38,037 nucleotides of DNA from Candidatus Woesearchaeota archaeon (GCA_018303655.1 JAGVXT010000010.1:1-38037), one strand, 5' to 3'. Positions 7,791 through 16,927 are shown, numbered from the stretch's first letter. Notes: generated by a model from the letters alone, not told the origin. Numbers and translations: made by a program.

Positions 7791-7811
7791 TTACTATTAA
7801 AATAATAGTAA
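7791..7811. promoter_or_regulatory. Perfect 9-bp-arm palindrome between the TATA box and an AbrB-like start
   Basis: TTACTATTA-AAA-TAATAGTAA; TATA-like AATTTAAATAG just upstream. Confidence 0.65.
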
Positions 7812-7814
7812 ATA

Positions 7815-7967
7815 ATGGCAAAAATATCCAGCACAGGAAAGCAGTTTACTATTACTGTCCCAAAAGAACTGATGAAGATGATGGGTTGGGATGAGCGTAC
7901 TGAAGTGATCATAAGCAAGTATCCTGGTAAGGACATCCTGTTTATTGAAAATATCAAGAAAAAATAA
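7815..7967 (+). CDS. 50-aa AbrB/SpoVT-like transcription factor
   Basis: MAKISSTGKQFTITVPKELMKMMGWDERTEVIISKYPGKDILFIENIKKK; missed by the supplied ORF cutoff. Confidence 0.75.
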   Translation: MAKISSTGKQFTITVPKELMKMMGWDERTEVIISKYPGKDILFIENIKKK

Positions 7968-8009
7968 TCATAATTTGTCCGAAATCATTGTAAATTAAAA
8001 AAGAGGTGT

Positions 8010-9080
8010 GTGATGATACGTAAGTTAAAGTATAGCTCTAAATCGCAGGCAGCACTGGAATTCTTAACAACATATGCCTGGTTTTTTATAATTATAATAA
8101 TAGTAATATCAACTTTAGCATATTTTGGCATCCTAAGCCCGAGCAAATTGCTGCCGAAGAGGTGCAGTATGGGCCCGGAAATTGCATGCTTAAGCTTCAT
8201 TATAGGACAAACAGATGTTGGTGCGGGGGTTTTGAGGCTGAGATTAAGAAATAATCTTCCTGAGGCAATTATTATAGACTTATGGGGCATAACAAGTGAT
8301 GCTAAAACACCTTTTTCCTGTCTGCAAAAGCCAGCTACGGGAATTTGGCTGAGCGGTGAAATAAGGGATGCAGAGTTCACAGGCTGCAACAACGCTGAAT
8401 CCGGCTTAGTGCTTGGGGACAGGGGAAAAGTAAATGTAAAAATAAGCTATTATTTGGCCAGCACCAGCAGCACTTTTTCTAACAATGTTGAAGGGGAGGT
8501 CTTTACAACTGTAACGAGAGTTCAAAGCCTTTTGACACAAGTACAATGCTCTGATGGGGTAGACAATGATGGAAACGGCTGCATAGACTACGCAGGGGGA
8601 GATACAGGATGCAGCAGCGCTTCGGATACAGCAGAGAGCGGTGGCACATGTCCGCAGAATGGCGGCGGGGGCCTGGCACTTTATTGTTTTACATCAACTG
8701 TCTGCTCAACCACCATTGTATTTGGTATGTCTGATCTGAAAGATGCCCTTGCAGAGACCCCAAGCTCTGCAAATTATGACTACAAGGCATGCTGCAGGGC
8801 CACTAATGGTGCATTAAGCAATTCCTGTACATCACCTAATTTTATCCCATTCCATCTTTCCGATTCCACAGCTGCCCATGTTGAGAAAAACACGCAGTCA
8901 AACTACAATGTTAACGTCTGCCTGTCTGGCACCAGCAGCACAGTTTCATGCTACTATACAGCTTCAAGCTGTTCAGCGGATGAGACTTGCTTAGCAACAT
9001 ACTCTGCAGACACGGATGCGCATGTCGGAGACTGCGTTACGCAGCCTTTTGCCAACAAAATCTGCTGCAAACTGGTGTGA
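8010..9080 (+). CDS. Class III signal-peptide pilin-like surface protein with Cys-rich C-terminal region
   Basis: SKSQAALEFLTTYAWFFIIIIIV; CSDGVDNDGNGCIDYAGGDTGC Asp-rich motif; many Cys. Confidence 0.7.
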   Translation: MMIRKLKYSSKSQAALEFLTTYAWFFIIIIIVISTLAYFGILSPSKLLPKRCSMGPEIACLSFIIGQTDVGAGVLRLRLRNNLPEAIIIDLWGITSDAKTPFSCLQKPATGIWLSGEIRDAEFTGCNNAESGLVLGDRGKVNVKISYYLASTSSTFSNNVEGEVFTTVTRVQSLLTQVQCSDGVDNDGNGCIDYAGGDTGCSSASDTAESGGTCPQNGGGGLALYCFTSTVCSTTIVFGMSDLKDALAETPSSANYDYKACCRATNGALSNSCTSPNFIPFHLSDSTAAHVEKNTQSNYNVNVCLSGTSSTVSCYYTASSCSADETCLATYSADTDAHVGDCVTQPFANKICCKLV

Positions 9081-9083
9081 TAA

Positions 9084-9767
9084 ATGGATGAAAGACTTGT
9101 TGAGTTCATAAAAAGAAGCCTTGAAAGCGGCTATGACATAAACAGGATAAAGCAAGCTCTGCTTGATGCAGGGCACGACCTAAAAATTGTTGAAGAGCAT
9201 ATCAGCCATGTTGCAAAACCCCAGCAAAACCAAAAAAAACTCAGGGAGTTCATCAAAAAGCATGTGGAAAAAGGCTCCGGTATGGAGAAGATAAAGCAGG
9301 ACTTAGTTAATGCAGGCCATGATATAGAAGCTGTTGAAGAATATATAAGCCATGAGCTAATGGCTAAAAAGAATAGAAAATATGCAATGTTATCCTTGGT
9401 TGCGGTACTGGTCATTGTAATAGCAATTGCAGGCATTTACTATTTTTCTGCTTCAGCAAAAAAAACAAGACTAGGTGTAGACAATCCAGAAGAAAAAGTA
9501 GCCAGAAACCAAAAAGATATAGAAAATTTCAACAAGGCTTTGCTAAACAATGACAATTCATCCTGCGATATGATATTGGATGTTAGCCTCAAGTCAGAAT
9601 GCCAAAAAAGATTTTTCCATAATGCCTCTAATGAAATTGAAGAGGTTAACATGTCAGCCACCAGAGAACTGCTCAATAAAGCGCTTATCCAGCGTAATAT
9701 AAGCCTTTGTGCTGAAATAAAGGATTATGATATCAAGCTTCAATGTGAAAGCATCTTGGGAGGATGA
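9084..9767 (+). CDS. Single-TM protein with two N-terminal ~35-aa helical repeats
   Basis: LVEFIKRSLESGYDINRIKQALLDAGHDLKIVEEHISH / LREFIKKHVEKGSGMEKIKQDLVNAGHDIEAVEEYISH, then a TM segment. Confidence 0.65.
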   Translation: MDERLVEFIKRSLESGYDINRIKQALLDAGHDLKIVEEHISHVAKPQQNQKKLREFIKKHVEKGSGMEKIKQDLVNAGHDIEAVEEYISHELMAKKNRKYAMLSLVAVLVIVIAIAGIYYFSASAKKTRLGVDNPEEKVARNQKDIENFNKALLNNDNSSCDMILDVSLKSECQKRFFHNASNEIEEVNMSATRELLNKALIQRNISLCAEIKDYDIKLQCESILGG

Positions 9768-9788
9768 AGAATAGGGAAGTATGAAAAA

Positions 9789-11924
9789 ATGGTTGGTAAA
9801 AATATAAATGAAAAAAAAAGTTTCCCATTAAAATCAATGCAAAAAGATGGCGTAGCGCCAGCTCTAAAAAACTTTAAGCATATTTTTATTATTGTTGCAT
9901 TAAATTTATTGTTGCTTACTTTTGTTTTTGCAGATAATTTTCCTGCTACACCTCCATTACCAGCATCGCATCCTACTTTATATTCAGATACAATAACAAG
10001 CAAGACTGATGCAAGCCCTGTAAGCATTGCAGATTCCCAAGGATTGTTTGTGACTGGAGATATAACAACTTTGGGAAATGTTGGGATCGGGACTACGAAT
10101 CCGGGACAGAAACTTGAAATTGCAGGGAATATCCAATTAACCGGAGGTGCGCGGCAGGTGCTCCTTGGTAATGGTCAGGGAATGGTTGACGATGGAGGGG
10201 CTAACCTGAAGCTGGGCAGCGCACCTGGAACTCGGGTCTATCTCGCACCCGGTGGGACAGACACATTAACTGCACTTCCATCCGGCAACGTCGGGATTGG
10301 GACGACGGGACCGACGCAACAACTAGCTTTAGGAGGGACTGTTGGGAATTTTGGTATGTCAACTGCTGACGCTTCTGATAATGCGATTTTACAGATTAGT
10401 GGCGGTGGGACTGCGGGAACAAATCGCGGCTCTTATATTAACTTATACGGTAATGAACATACGCAAGCCGGAAAGATGCAATTTTTCACAGGCACTGGAT
10501 CGGGCGGTGGAAATAATTTTGAGTTTTATACTGACCAAAGCGGCGGCGCGACGGCAAAATTGACTATATTACCCAGCGGCAACGTCGGCATCGGGACGGC
10601 GAATCCTATACACCTCTTGCATTTATATAAAGCAGGAAACACAGAACTTGCGCTCGATAGGGCGACTAAGGCTGGCGGGTCAGCATACGTTAAATATGTA
10701 ACAGGGGGAGTTGATGATTGGTATGTGGGTATGCCGACGAATCAAGATTACTATATGGTGTCTCCTGATGGGACTAAAGGATTGTTTATTGAAAAATCCG
10801 GCGGCAATGTCGGCATTGGGACAACGAGTCCGGGATACAAGCTTGATGTGCAAGGCGCTGGCGGAGTTTTGAATGTTAAGCGCACCAGTGGCTCTACAAT
10901 GGCAGCACTTTTTGAGTATGATGCGGCTTCTGGCGGGCTGCTTGGCTTAAAGAACACCGCAACTGGCGATCAGTACCATTTCTCTGTTACGCCAGATTTT
11001 GTAATTTCAGAATCTGCTGTTGCCGACAGGTTTACCATTAAGAAAACTTCCGGCAACGTTGGCATCGGGACAACGAGTCCGGGGAGCAAGCTTGAAGTCA
11101 GCGGTGCTTCCCCAGTTCTTACAATACGCCCTACGGGAGTTGGAGAAATGTCAAGGATTCGATTTCTAAACAGCGCGGGCGCCGTTATTGGGGATTTCGC
11201 TGTTGATACCGGAGGGAATATGGCAATAACCCATACGCTTCAGGATGCATCCATAACTTTTACCACCAAAGATGCAATAGGACAGTCGGAACGAATGAGA
11301 ATTACGGGAAGCGGCAACGTTGGCATCGGGACAACGAGTCCGAACCGTTTGTTGCAAGTAAGGTCATCAAATCCTGAAATTTCACTTATTAATACTAATA
11401 ATCATGAATGGATCATGACGCAGGGTATTGCTGGTGTTACTAATGATTTCCAGTTGTATGAAAGTGGAGGCGCGGGCCAGTTTGTTATCAAAACAGGCGG
11501 CAACGTCGGCATTGGGACGACTATACCAGCTTACAAACTAGATGTAGCAGGGGACGCACATGCAACAAGCTTCCCAACATCATCAGATATAAGGCTAAAG
11601 AAAAATATTACACAAATTGCAAATGTATTAGATAAATTAGAGAAAATTCATGGTGTTAAATTTGAGTGGAATGAAAAATACAAGCAACTTGGAAGGGCAA
11701 CGAATGGAACCCAGATTGGAATCATTGCGCAAGACGTTGAAAAAGAATTTCCTGAGCTGGTGACAACATGGGGAAATGAAAGCTACAGGGCTGTTGATTA
11801 TGGAAGGTTTAGCGCTGTTTTGCTGGAAGCGGTCAAAGAGCAGCAAAATGAAATTGATGAATTAAAAGCACAGAACCAATATTTAAGTGAAAAAATTAAT
11901 GGAATAATTTCGAGGATTAAATAA
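9789..11924 (+). CDS. Secreted tail-fibre-like protein with C-terminal peptidase S74 (endosialidase chaperone) domain
   Basis: N-terminal hydrophobic segment; seven GNVGIGTT/GTA units; SSDIRLKKNITQIANVLDKLEKIHGVKFEWN...GIIAQDVEKEFPELV. Confidence 0.88.
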   Translation: MVGKNINEKKSFPLKSMQKDGVAPALKNFKHIFIIVALNLLLLTFVFADNFPATPPLPASHPTLYSDTITSKTDASPVSIADSQGLFVTGDITTLGNVGIGTTNPGQKLEIAGNIQLTGGARQVLLGNGQGMVDDGGANLKLGSAPGTRVYLAPGGTDTLTALPSGNVGIGTTGPTQQLALGGTVGNFGMSTADASDNAILQISGGGTAGTNRGSYINLYGNEHTQAGKMQFFTGTGSGGGNNFEFYTDQSGGATAKLTILPSGNVGIGTANPIHLLHLYKAGNTELALDRATKAGGSAYVKYVTGGVDDWYVGMPTNQDYYMVSPDGTKGLFIEKSGGNVGIGTTSPGYKLDVQGAGGVLNVKRTSGSTMAALFEYDAASGGLLGLKNTATGDQYHFSVTPDFVISESAVADRFTIKKTSGNVGIGTTSPGSKLEVSGASPVLTIRPTGVGEMSRIRFLNSAGAVIGDFAVDTGGNMAITHTLQDASITFTTKDAIGQSERMRITGSGNVGIGTTSPNRLLQVRSSNPEISLINTNNHEWIMTQGIAGVTNDFQLYESGGAGQFVIKTGGNVGIGTTIPAYKLDVAGDAHATSFPTSSDIRLKKNITQIANVLDKLEKIHGVKFEWNEKYKQLGRATNGTQIGIIAQDVEKEFPELVTTWGNESYRAVDYGRFSAVLLEAVKEQQNEIDELKAQNQYLSEKINGIISRIK

Positions 11925-12042
11925 ATTTATTTTGGAAAATGCCATCTGAAACATAAAATCAAAAATTGATGTACCTAATTGCTAGTTGCAAGGATGCAAC
12001 AAAACAAAAGTTTTAAATAAAAGAATTGTTAAGGTTTTAAAA

Positions 12043-12540
12043 ATGCTTAGAAAAAAGAGGAATAAGTCACAGGCAGCCTTAGAATTCCTTACAACATACG
12101 GCTGGGCATTCTTAATAATTATAATAATGATAAGCGTGCTTGCTTATTTTGGAGTGTTAAGCCCGAGCAAGCTGCTTCCAAACAGGTGCAATTTCGGCCC
12201 TGAGTTTCCGTGCCTTAGCTATCAGATATCAGCAACAGGCAGCACATTCAAACTGAGATTAAGGAATGGCTTGGCTGAGCCAATAAACATTGAGTCAATT
12301 TCTTTAGCAACAGAAGGCGCTGCTGCATATACTGGCTGCACTCCATCTGGGTTTAGTATTCCGTTTACTTCATGGAGAGCAGGCAATACAACAGACTTTG
12401 TATGGACAGGCTGCACAGGAGGCGGGCTAGTTGCCGGTGACAAGGGAAAGGTTTTGATAACTATAAGGTACTACCCAATGCTTAGCGGCTCTGCTTACGC
12501 AAATGAGGTAAAAGGCGAAGTATTCTCCAGTGTTGTATAA
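12043..12540 (+). CDS. Class III signal-peptide pilin-like protein, paralogue of 8010-9080
   Basis: KSQAALEFLTTYGWAFLIIIIMISVLAYFGVLSPSKLLPNRC; internal ATG at 12043 preferred. Confidence 0.75.
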   Translation: MLRKKRNKSQAALEFLTTYGWAFLIIIIMISVLAYFGVLSPSKLLPNRCNFGPEFPCLSYQISATGSTFKLRLRNGLAEPINIESISLATEGAAAYTGCTPSGFSIPFTSWRAGNTTDFVWTGCTGGGLVAGDKGKVLITIRYYPMLSGSAYANEVKGEVFSSVV

Positions 12541-12591
12541 GTCATATAGCTTATTCAAAATCTATTTAAACCATCATAAGTTCCTTTTTGT

Positions 12592-13281
12592 ATGGTTTCT
12601 AATATTCCAAGGCACATATCAATCATTCTTGATGGCAATAGAAGGTACGCGAAAAAACTTGGACTGCAATTATGGAAAGGCCATGGGTTTGGGTTAAGAA
12701 AACTTGAAGAATTGCTCAGCTGGTGCATTGAGCTTGGCATTAAAGAGGTGACGCTTTACTGCTTCTCAACAGAAAATTTCAAAAGGTCAAAGAAGGAAAT
12801 TGATTACCTATTTGGCTTATTTTGGAAAGAATTTGAAAAGATGAAAAAAGGCGAAGGAGTTTTCAAAGACAAAGTAAAGGTCAATGTAGTAGGAAGGATG
12901 TCAATGTTTTCCGGCAAAATGCAAAAAGCTATGCTTGAGGCAATGCAAAAGACAAGAAAAAATAGAGTATTGGTTGTCAATTTTGCAATGGCTTACGGCG
13001 GCAGGCAAGAGATAATTGATGCGTTTAAAAAAATAATAAAAGCAAAAACAAAGCCAAATCAAATCAATGAAGATCTGATAACAAAAAACCTTTACCTTAA
13101 AAGCGAGCCAGATTTGGTGATAAGGACAGGAGGGGAGAAGCGCATGAGTAATTTTCTTTTGTGGCAAAGTTCGTATGCTGAATTATTCTTCCTTGAAAAA
13201 TTGTGGCCTGAATTCACAAAAGAAGATTTAGTCAATATCATTAAAGAATTTAATCAGAGGCAACGGCGTTTTGGGAAGTAA
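12592..13281 (+). CDS. uppS: Isoprenyl (cis-prenyl) transferase
   Basis: PRHISIILDGNRRYAKKLG, TLYCFSTENFKRSK, LVIRTGGEKRMSNFLLWQSSYAELFF. Confidence 0.93.
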   Translation: MVSNIPRHISIILDGNRRYAKKLGLQLWKGHGFGLRKLEELLSWCIELGIKEVTLYCFSTENFKRSKKEIDYLFGLFWKEFEKMKKGEGVFKDKVKVNVVGRMSMFSGKMQKAMLEAMQKTRKNRVLVVNFAMAYGGRQEIIDAFKKIIKAKTKPNQINEDLITKNLYLKSEPDLVIRTGGEKRMSNFLLWQSSYAELFFLEKLWPEFTKEDLVNIIKEFNQRQRRFGK

Positions 13282-13358
13282 AAAAGGTTATTACACTCTT
13301 CACTGACCACTGGACATCTTCACGTGATATTTATAAAGGACTAAATTCTACCTAATTA

Positions 13359-13448
13359 AAAAAGAGAATACGCAAAACTCCCAAATTAAGTCTTTTGATT
13401 TTACAACACAAAAACCTTTTACGGAGTTTCGCTTAACATTCTCTTTTT
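13359..13448 (+). promoter_or_regulatory. Long stem-loop in the 5' leader of the small HTH gene
   Basis: AAAAAGAGAAT..GCAAAACTCC pairs with GGAGTTTCGC..ATTCTCTTTTT. Confidence 0.65.
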
Positions 13449-13455
13449 CTTATGA

Positions 13456-13490
13456 CTCCAAAGTCTTTAGAAAAATAAAAAACTTTGGAG
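13456..13490 (+). promoter_or_regulatory. Hairpin sequestering a near-perfect Shine-Dalgarno
   Basis: CTCCAAAGT...ACTTTGGAG; SD GGAGGTTGAT (13487-13496) precedes ATG 13501. Confidence 0.7.
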
Positions 13491-13500
13491 GTTGATTAAA

Positions 13501-13758
13501 ATGATTAAAAGTAAATTCAATAATGAGATAGCTTATGAAAAGTTTAGTGAAAAAGCATTAGTAAATTATTGGGATATACTTAATACTTATCCAAATGAAC
13601 AAAAAGATTCGGCATACAAGTACTTAAAAGCTAGAAATTTGAAAAGAAAAAATTATAAAATAACAGAGATTAGTAAACTTCTAATGTTATCAAAAAATAC
13701 AATTTATGGCTGGAACATTTCAAAAGGAAATCGCGTCAAACCCCTTTCTCTTCTTTGA
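13501..13758 (+). CDS. 85-aa HTH-domain protein
   Basis: YKITEISKLLMLSKNTIYGWNISKGNRVKP resembles a Tc3/homing-endonuclease-type HTH. Confidence 0.6.
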   Translation: MIKSKFNNEIAYEKFSEKALVNYWDILNTYPNEQKDSAYKYLKARNLKRKNYKITEISKLLMLSKNTIYGWNISKGNRVKPLSLL

Positions 13759-13826
13759 ACCTACACATAAAAGAAAACTATAAATACAAGCCTAAGCTTA
13801 AAAATTAAATTCTAAAAGGTGTTTTA

Positions 13827-15248
13827 ATGGACCATTATGAACAATTTGATGATCAGTTAAGGAAAGCTGCTGAAGCTTTCAAGAAAATAGACAAAAAAGA
13901 GGTTATAAGGATGATAAGCCATTTGGATGCTGATGGCATAAGCGCAGCTTCAATTATGATAAAGCTGCTCAACAACGACAACAGGAAGTATTCTGTGTCC
14001 ATAGTGCAACAATTGAATCTGGCTTTGCTTAACCAGTTGGCATCTGAGCCGTACAATTGCTTTATTTTCACAGACATAGGTTCGGGAGTTATAAGCGACA
14101 TCAAGGAGCTTCTTAAAGGCAAAAATGTGTTCGTCCTTGACCACCACAGCATAGAAGCTGCTGATGGCTTTGGAAGCGTAATACTTGTCAATCCACATAC
14201 TTGCGGCATAGATGGAGGCAAGGAAATAAGCGGGGCAGGAGTTGTTTTCAGGTTTGCATGCGCTGTTGACAAAGCAATGGAAGAGCTTGCGCATATTGCT
14301 ATTGTGGGCGCAATAGGTGACTTGCAGGAGCAGAATGGGTTTTTAAGGCTGAACGATGAAATTCTAAAGATAGCTGTTGAAAAGGGCAAAATAAAGGTTA
14401 GCAAGGGGCTGAGGATTTTCGGCTCACAGACAAAGCCATTGCATAAGGCGCTTGAGTACTGCACAGATCCTTATATACCGGGAGTTTCAGGCAGCGAGTC
14501 AGGAGCAATACAATTTCTTTATCAGATTGGAATTGAGCCAAAGAACGGCAATGGTTGGAAGAAGATTGTGCATCTTGATGAAGAAGACATGAAAAAGCTT
14601 GTGACAGGCGTCATAATGAAGAGGTTTAATGAAGCAAATCCCGATGATGTGCTTGGCAACATCTACATTTTTCCTCACGAGCAGGAAGAAAGCCCCACAA
14701 GAGACGCAAAAGAATTTGCAACATTGCTTAATGCATGCGGCAGGCTTGGAAGAGCGTCTTTGGGCATTGGCACATGCCTGGGGGACAAGAAGATAAGGCA
14801 GCAAGCCATTAGAAGCTTGACGGATTACAAAAAAGAGATTGTGAATGCCTTGAACTGGTACAATGATAACAAGTTCAGCGATGACATATTCTGGGGCGAC
14901 AGGTTTGTAATAATAAATGCGAAGCAAAACGTAATGTCAACCATGATAGGCACTCTTGCTTCAATATTATCCAAGTCAAACCTGATGGCTAATAATACTT
15001 TTATCCTTTCTATGGCCCAGGCAATTGACGGCAACACCAAAATTTCATTAAGGACAACAAACAATATCAATGGCAATCTTGACTTGAGAAAAGTCATTGA
15101 AGAGTCTATTAATGGAATTGGCAATTCAGAAGCAGGAGGGCATCAGAATGCTGCTGGTGCTGTGATTCCAACAGAGAAAGAATCTGTATTTTTAGAGGCA
15201 GCGAAAGAAGTTCTTGGGAAGTATGCGGTTGAGGAGAAGATTGGGTAG
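13827..15248 (+). CDS. DHH/DHHA1 phosphoesterase, archaeal RecJ-like exonuclease
   Basis: SHLDADGISAASIM, FVLDHHSIE, GHQNAAGAVIP (GGH-type motif). Confidence 0.9.
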   Translation: MDHYEQFDDQLRKAAEAFKKIDKKEVIRMISHLDADGISAASIMIKLLNNDNRKYSVSIVQQLNLALLNQLASEPYNCFIFTDIGSGVISDIKELLKGKNVFVLDHHSIEAADGFGSVILVNPHTCGIDGGKEISGAGVVFRFACAVDKAMEELAHIAIVGAIGDLQEQNGFLRLNDEILKIAVEKGKIKVSKGLRIFGSQTKPLHKALEYCTDPYIPGVSGSESGAIQFLYQIGIEPKNGNGWKKIVHLDEEDMKKLVTGVIMKRFNEANPDDVLGNIYIFPHEQEESPTRDAKEFATLLNACGRLGRASLGIGTCLGDKKIRQQAIRSLTDYKKEIVNALNWYNDNKFSDDIFWGDRFVIINAKQNVMSTMIGTLASILSKSNLMANNTFILSMAQAIDGNTKISLRTTNNINGNLDLRKVIEESINGIGNSEAGGHQNAAGAVIPTEKESVFLEAAKEVLGKYAVEEKIG

Positions 15249-15333
15249 AAAATTTGTTCTAGTTTGATTTCAGTTGAGGTTTTTTAATGAATTTTGATTT
15301 CAATGGTTGATAATCCAATAACGCAACAAAAAC

Positions 15334-15413
15334 AAAATCAATCCACCCGCCGAGTTGTATGCGAGAACGCTTCACATACTCGCGTTCATCTCACTCTCCC
15401 CACCACCTACCCA
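15334..15413 (+). repeat. Dispersed repeat, copy 2 (C-rich strand) with internal ~40-nt insert
   Basis: AAATCAATCCACCC...CACTCTCCCCACCACCTACCCA matches the reverse complement of 2416-2457. Confidence 0.65.
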
Positions 15414-15500
15414 TACATTGCAGGCAATATTAACTATTTTTGTGTAGTAAAATAGAAAGCTTTAAAAGTGATGTTATACTACTTCCTGCGGTGGTTTAAG

Positions 15501-15866
15501 ATGGTAGAAAAATTAGAAGTTATTGCTGCTAAAGATCTGTGGCATGCTCAAAGGATGACTAAATGGGTATATGACCAAATTCATGGTACAACTATGTCAA
15601 TTATTAAGTTTGGTGGCTCTCGACAATTAAGAGCTTTTGCACTAGGTTTTTTTAATGAACATTTAGTTCCAAAATATGGTGAACCAAAAGCGGGTCAAAT
15701 ACCTTTTGGTAGCTGGGGTCCCTATGAACATGCTCTTGGAAGAGGACTGGCTAAAGTTGCAAGTCATCCTGATTACGATTCATGGGCTTTGATACCGCCT
15801 GAAATTCTTCCTGACGTTCAAGAGTACATTGCCAAGTTAGCAGCTAAAGGAAATCCAGAACAATAA
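15501..15866 (+). CDS. Hypothetical protein
   Basis: ATG at 15501; MVEKLEVIAAKDLWHAQRMTKW...; no recognised family. Confidence 0.55.
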   Translation: MVEKLEVIAAKDLWHAQRMTKWVYDQIHGTTMSIIKFGGSRQLRAFALGFFNEHLVPKYGEPKAGQIPFGSWGPYEHALGRGLAKVASHPDYDSWALIPPEILPDVQEYIAKLAAKGNPEQ

Positions 15867-15984
15867 ACTATTAATTTTTTTAAATTTCTATTTTTAATTG
15901 AAAGAAAAGTTCGCCCAATAACTACGAATTCTACACTCAAAAAGGGGCTACTCAGCTTTGTTAAACCAAAACCTTTTTATACTT

Positions 15985-15999
15985 GTAGGATTTTCCTAC
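15985..15999. promoter_or_regulatory. Palindrome GTAGGA-TTT-TCCTAC between TATA and AbrB start
   Basis: TATA-like TTTTTATAC ~25 nt before ATG 16004; AGTAGGA recurs inside the gene. Confidence 0.6.
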
Positions 16000-16003
16000 T
16001 AGT

Positions 16004-16237
16004 ATGACTGAGCTAATAACAGTAGGAGAAAAAGGGCAGATTGTAATACCAAAGAAGATGAGGGATGATTTAAAGATAGGTAAAGGCACAAAGCTTCTAA
16101 TAAGCGAAGACAAGGACAGAATAACAATCAAGCCAGTAAAAATGAGCGAAAAGCATCTGCTTATGTTGCTCAGCGAAACTTCTTTGAAGAAAACATGGCA
16201 AAATCCTTATGACGAGCGGTGGGATGATGTACTCTAA
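16004..16237 (+). CDS. AbrB/MazE-like antitoxin
   Basis: MTELITVGEKGQIVIPKKMRDDLKIGKGTKLLI. Confidence 0.85.
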   Translation: MTELITVGEKGQIVIPKKMRDDLKIGKGTKLLISEDKDRITIKPVKMSEKHLLMLLSETSLKKTWQNPYDERWDDVL

Positions 16238-16538
16238 GGGAGACATTGTTGTGATAAATTTTCCTTTTTCTAATTTAATTAATGCAAAAAAGCGTCCTAT
16301 GGTAGTGCTTGCTGAAAAAGGAGAGGATATTATTGGATGTGCTATTACAAGCAGCCCCCACAGCGAAGGTGTTCCAATCGAAGGATTTGAGGAAGGAAGC
16401 TTGCCATTCAAAAGCAAAATAAAATACTGGCAGATACATACTTTCTTGAAAGATTTAGCTATAAGGAAAGTTGCAAGAATATCAAAAAATAATCATAAAG
16501 AATTACTTAGAAAAATAAATGAATTCTTTCAAATATAA
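16224..16538 (+). CDS. MazF/PemK-like toxin
   Basis: YSKGDIVVINFPFSNLINAKKRPMVVLAEKGEDIIGCAITS; overlaps the antitoxin. Confidence 0.85.
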   Translation: MMYSKGDIVVINFPFSNLINAKKRPMVVLAEKGEDIIGCAITSSPHSEGVPIEGFEEGSLPFKSKIKYWQIHTFLKDLAIRKVARISKNNHKELLRKINEFFQI

Positions 16539-16543
16539 TTATA

Positions 16544-16813
16544 TCACAATATTGTCCTTATGCCGTCAATCTTGTCAGCGACTTCTTGGCCTGTTTTTGT
16601 CAATGTCAGAAGCTTTAACCTTCCCTGCTTTTCAAAATTAATCAAGCCTGCTTTCTGCATCTCCTGCAGAATCTTCACAACATGGGAATAAGTGCAGTCA
16701 ACTGTCTTTGCTATTGAGGAAGCGTAGATTTCATTTTTAGCGTTTTTCAGCTCAACCAGCATCATGGCTGGCTTCTCCCGGAAAAATACATTGAATATTT
16801 CCTTATTAGCCAT
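16544..16813 (-). CDS. Winged-helix (MarR-like) transcription factor
   Basis: SSIAKTVDCTYSHVVKILQEMQKAGLINFEKQGRLKLLTLTKTGQEVADKI; ATG at 16813. Confidence 0.75.
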   Translation of the reverse strand: MANKEIFNVFFREKPAMMLVELKNAKNEIYASSIAKTVDCTYSHVVKILQEMQKAGLINFEKQGRLKLLTLTKTGQEVADKIDGIRTIL

Positions 16814-16905
16814 CAACACAACCCCCAAAGTATCTGTTTCAGAATATATTTTACATTAGCTAGGTAGTATTTAAAGGTTTCGAAAACTGAAAGTTTCGAA
16901 TACCC

Positions 16906-16927
16906 TGAAAATTGTTTTCAATTTTCA
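16906..16927. terminator. Stem-loop TGAAAATTG-TTTT-CAATTTTCA
   Basis: Perfect 9-bp stem, 4-nt loop, upstream of the wHTH gene and downstream of 16994-17557; role uncertain. Confidence 0.45.

Noticed and set aside
10077-11540. Seven repeats in the S74 gene as a CRISPR array
   Set aside because: Units are irregularly spaced, in frame and encode GNVGIGTT; they are protein repeats.
13853-14464. Long antisense ORF inside the DHH gene
   Set aside because: Fully antisense to a strongly supported CDS; composition looks like a shadow ORF.
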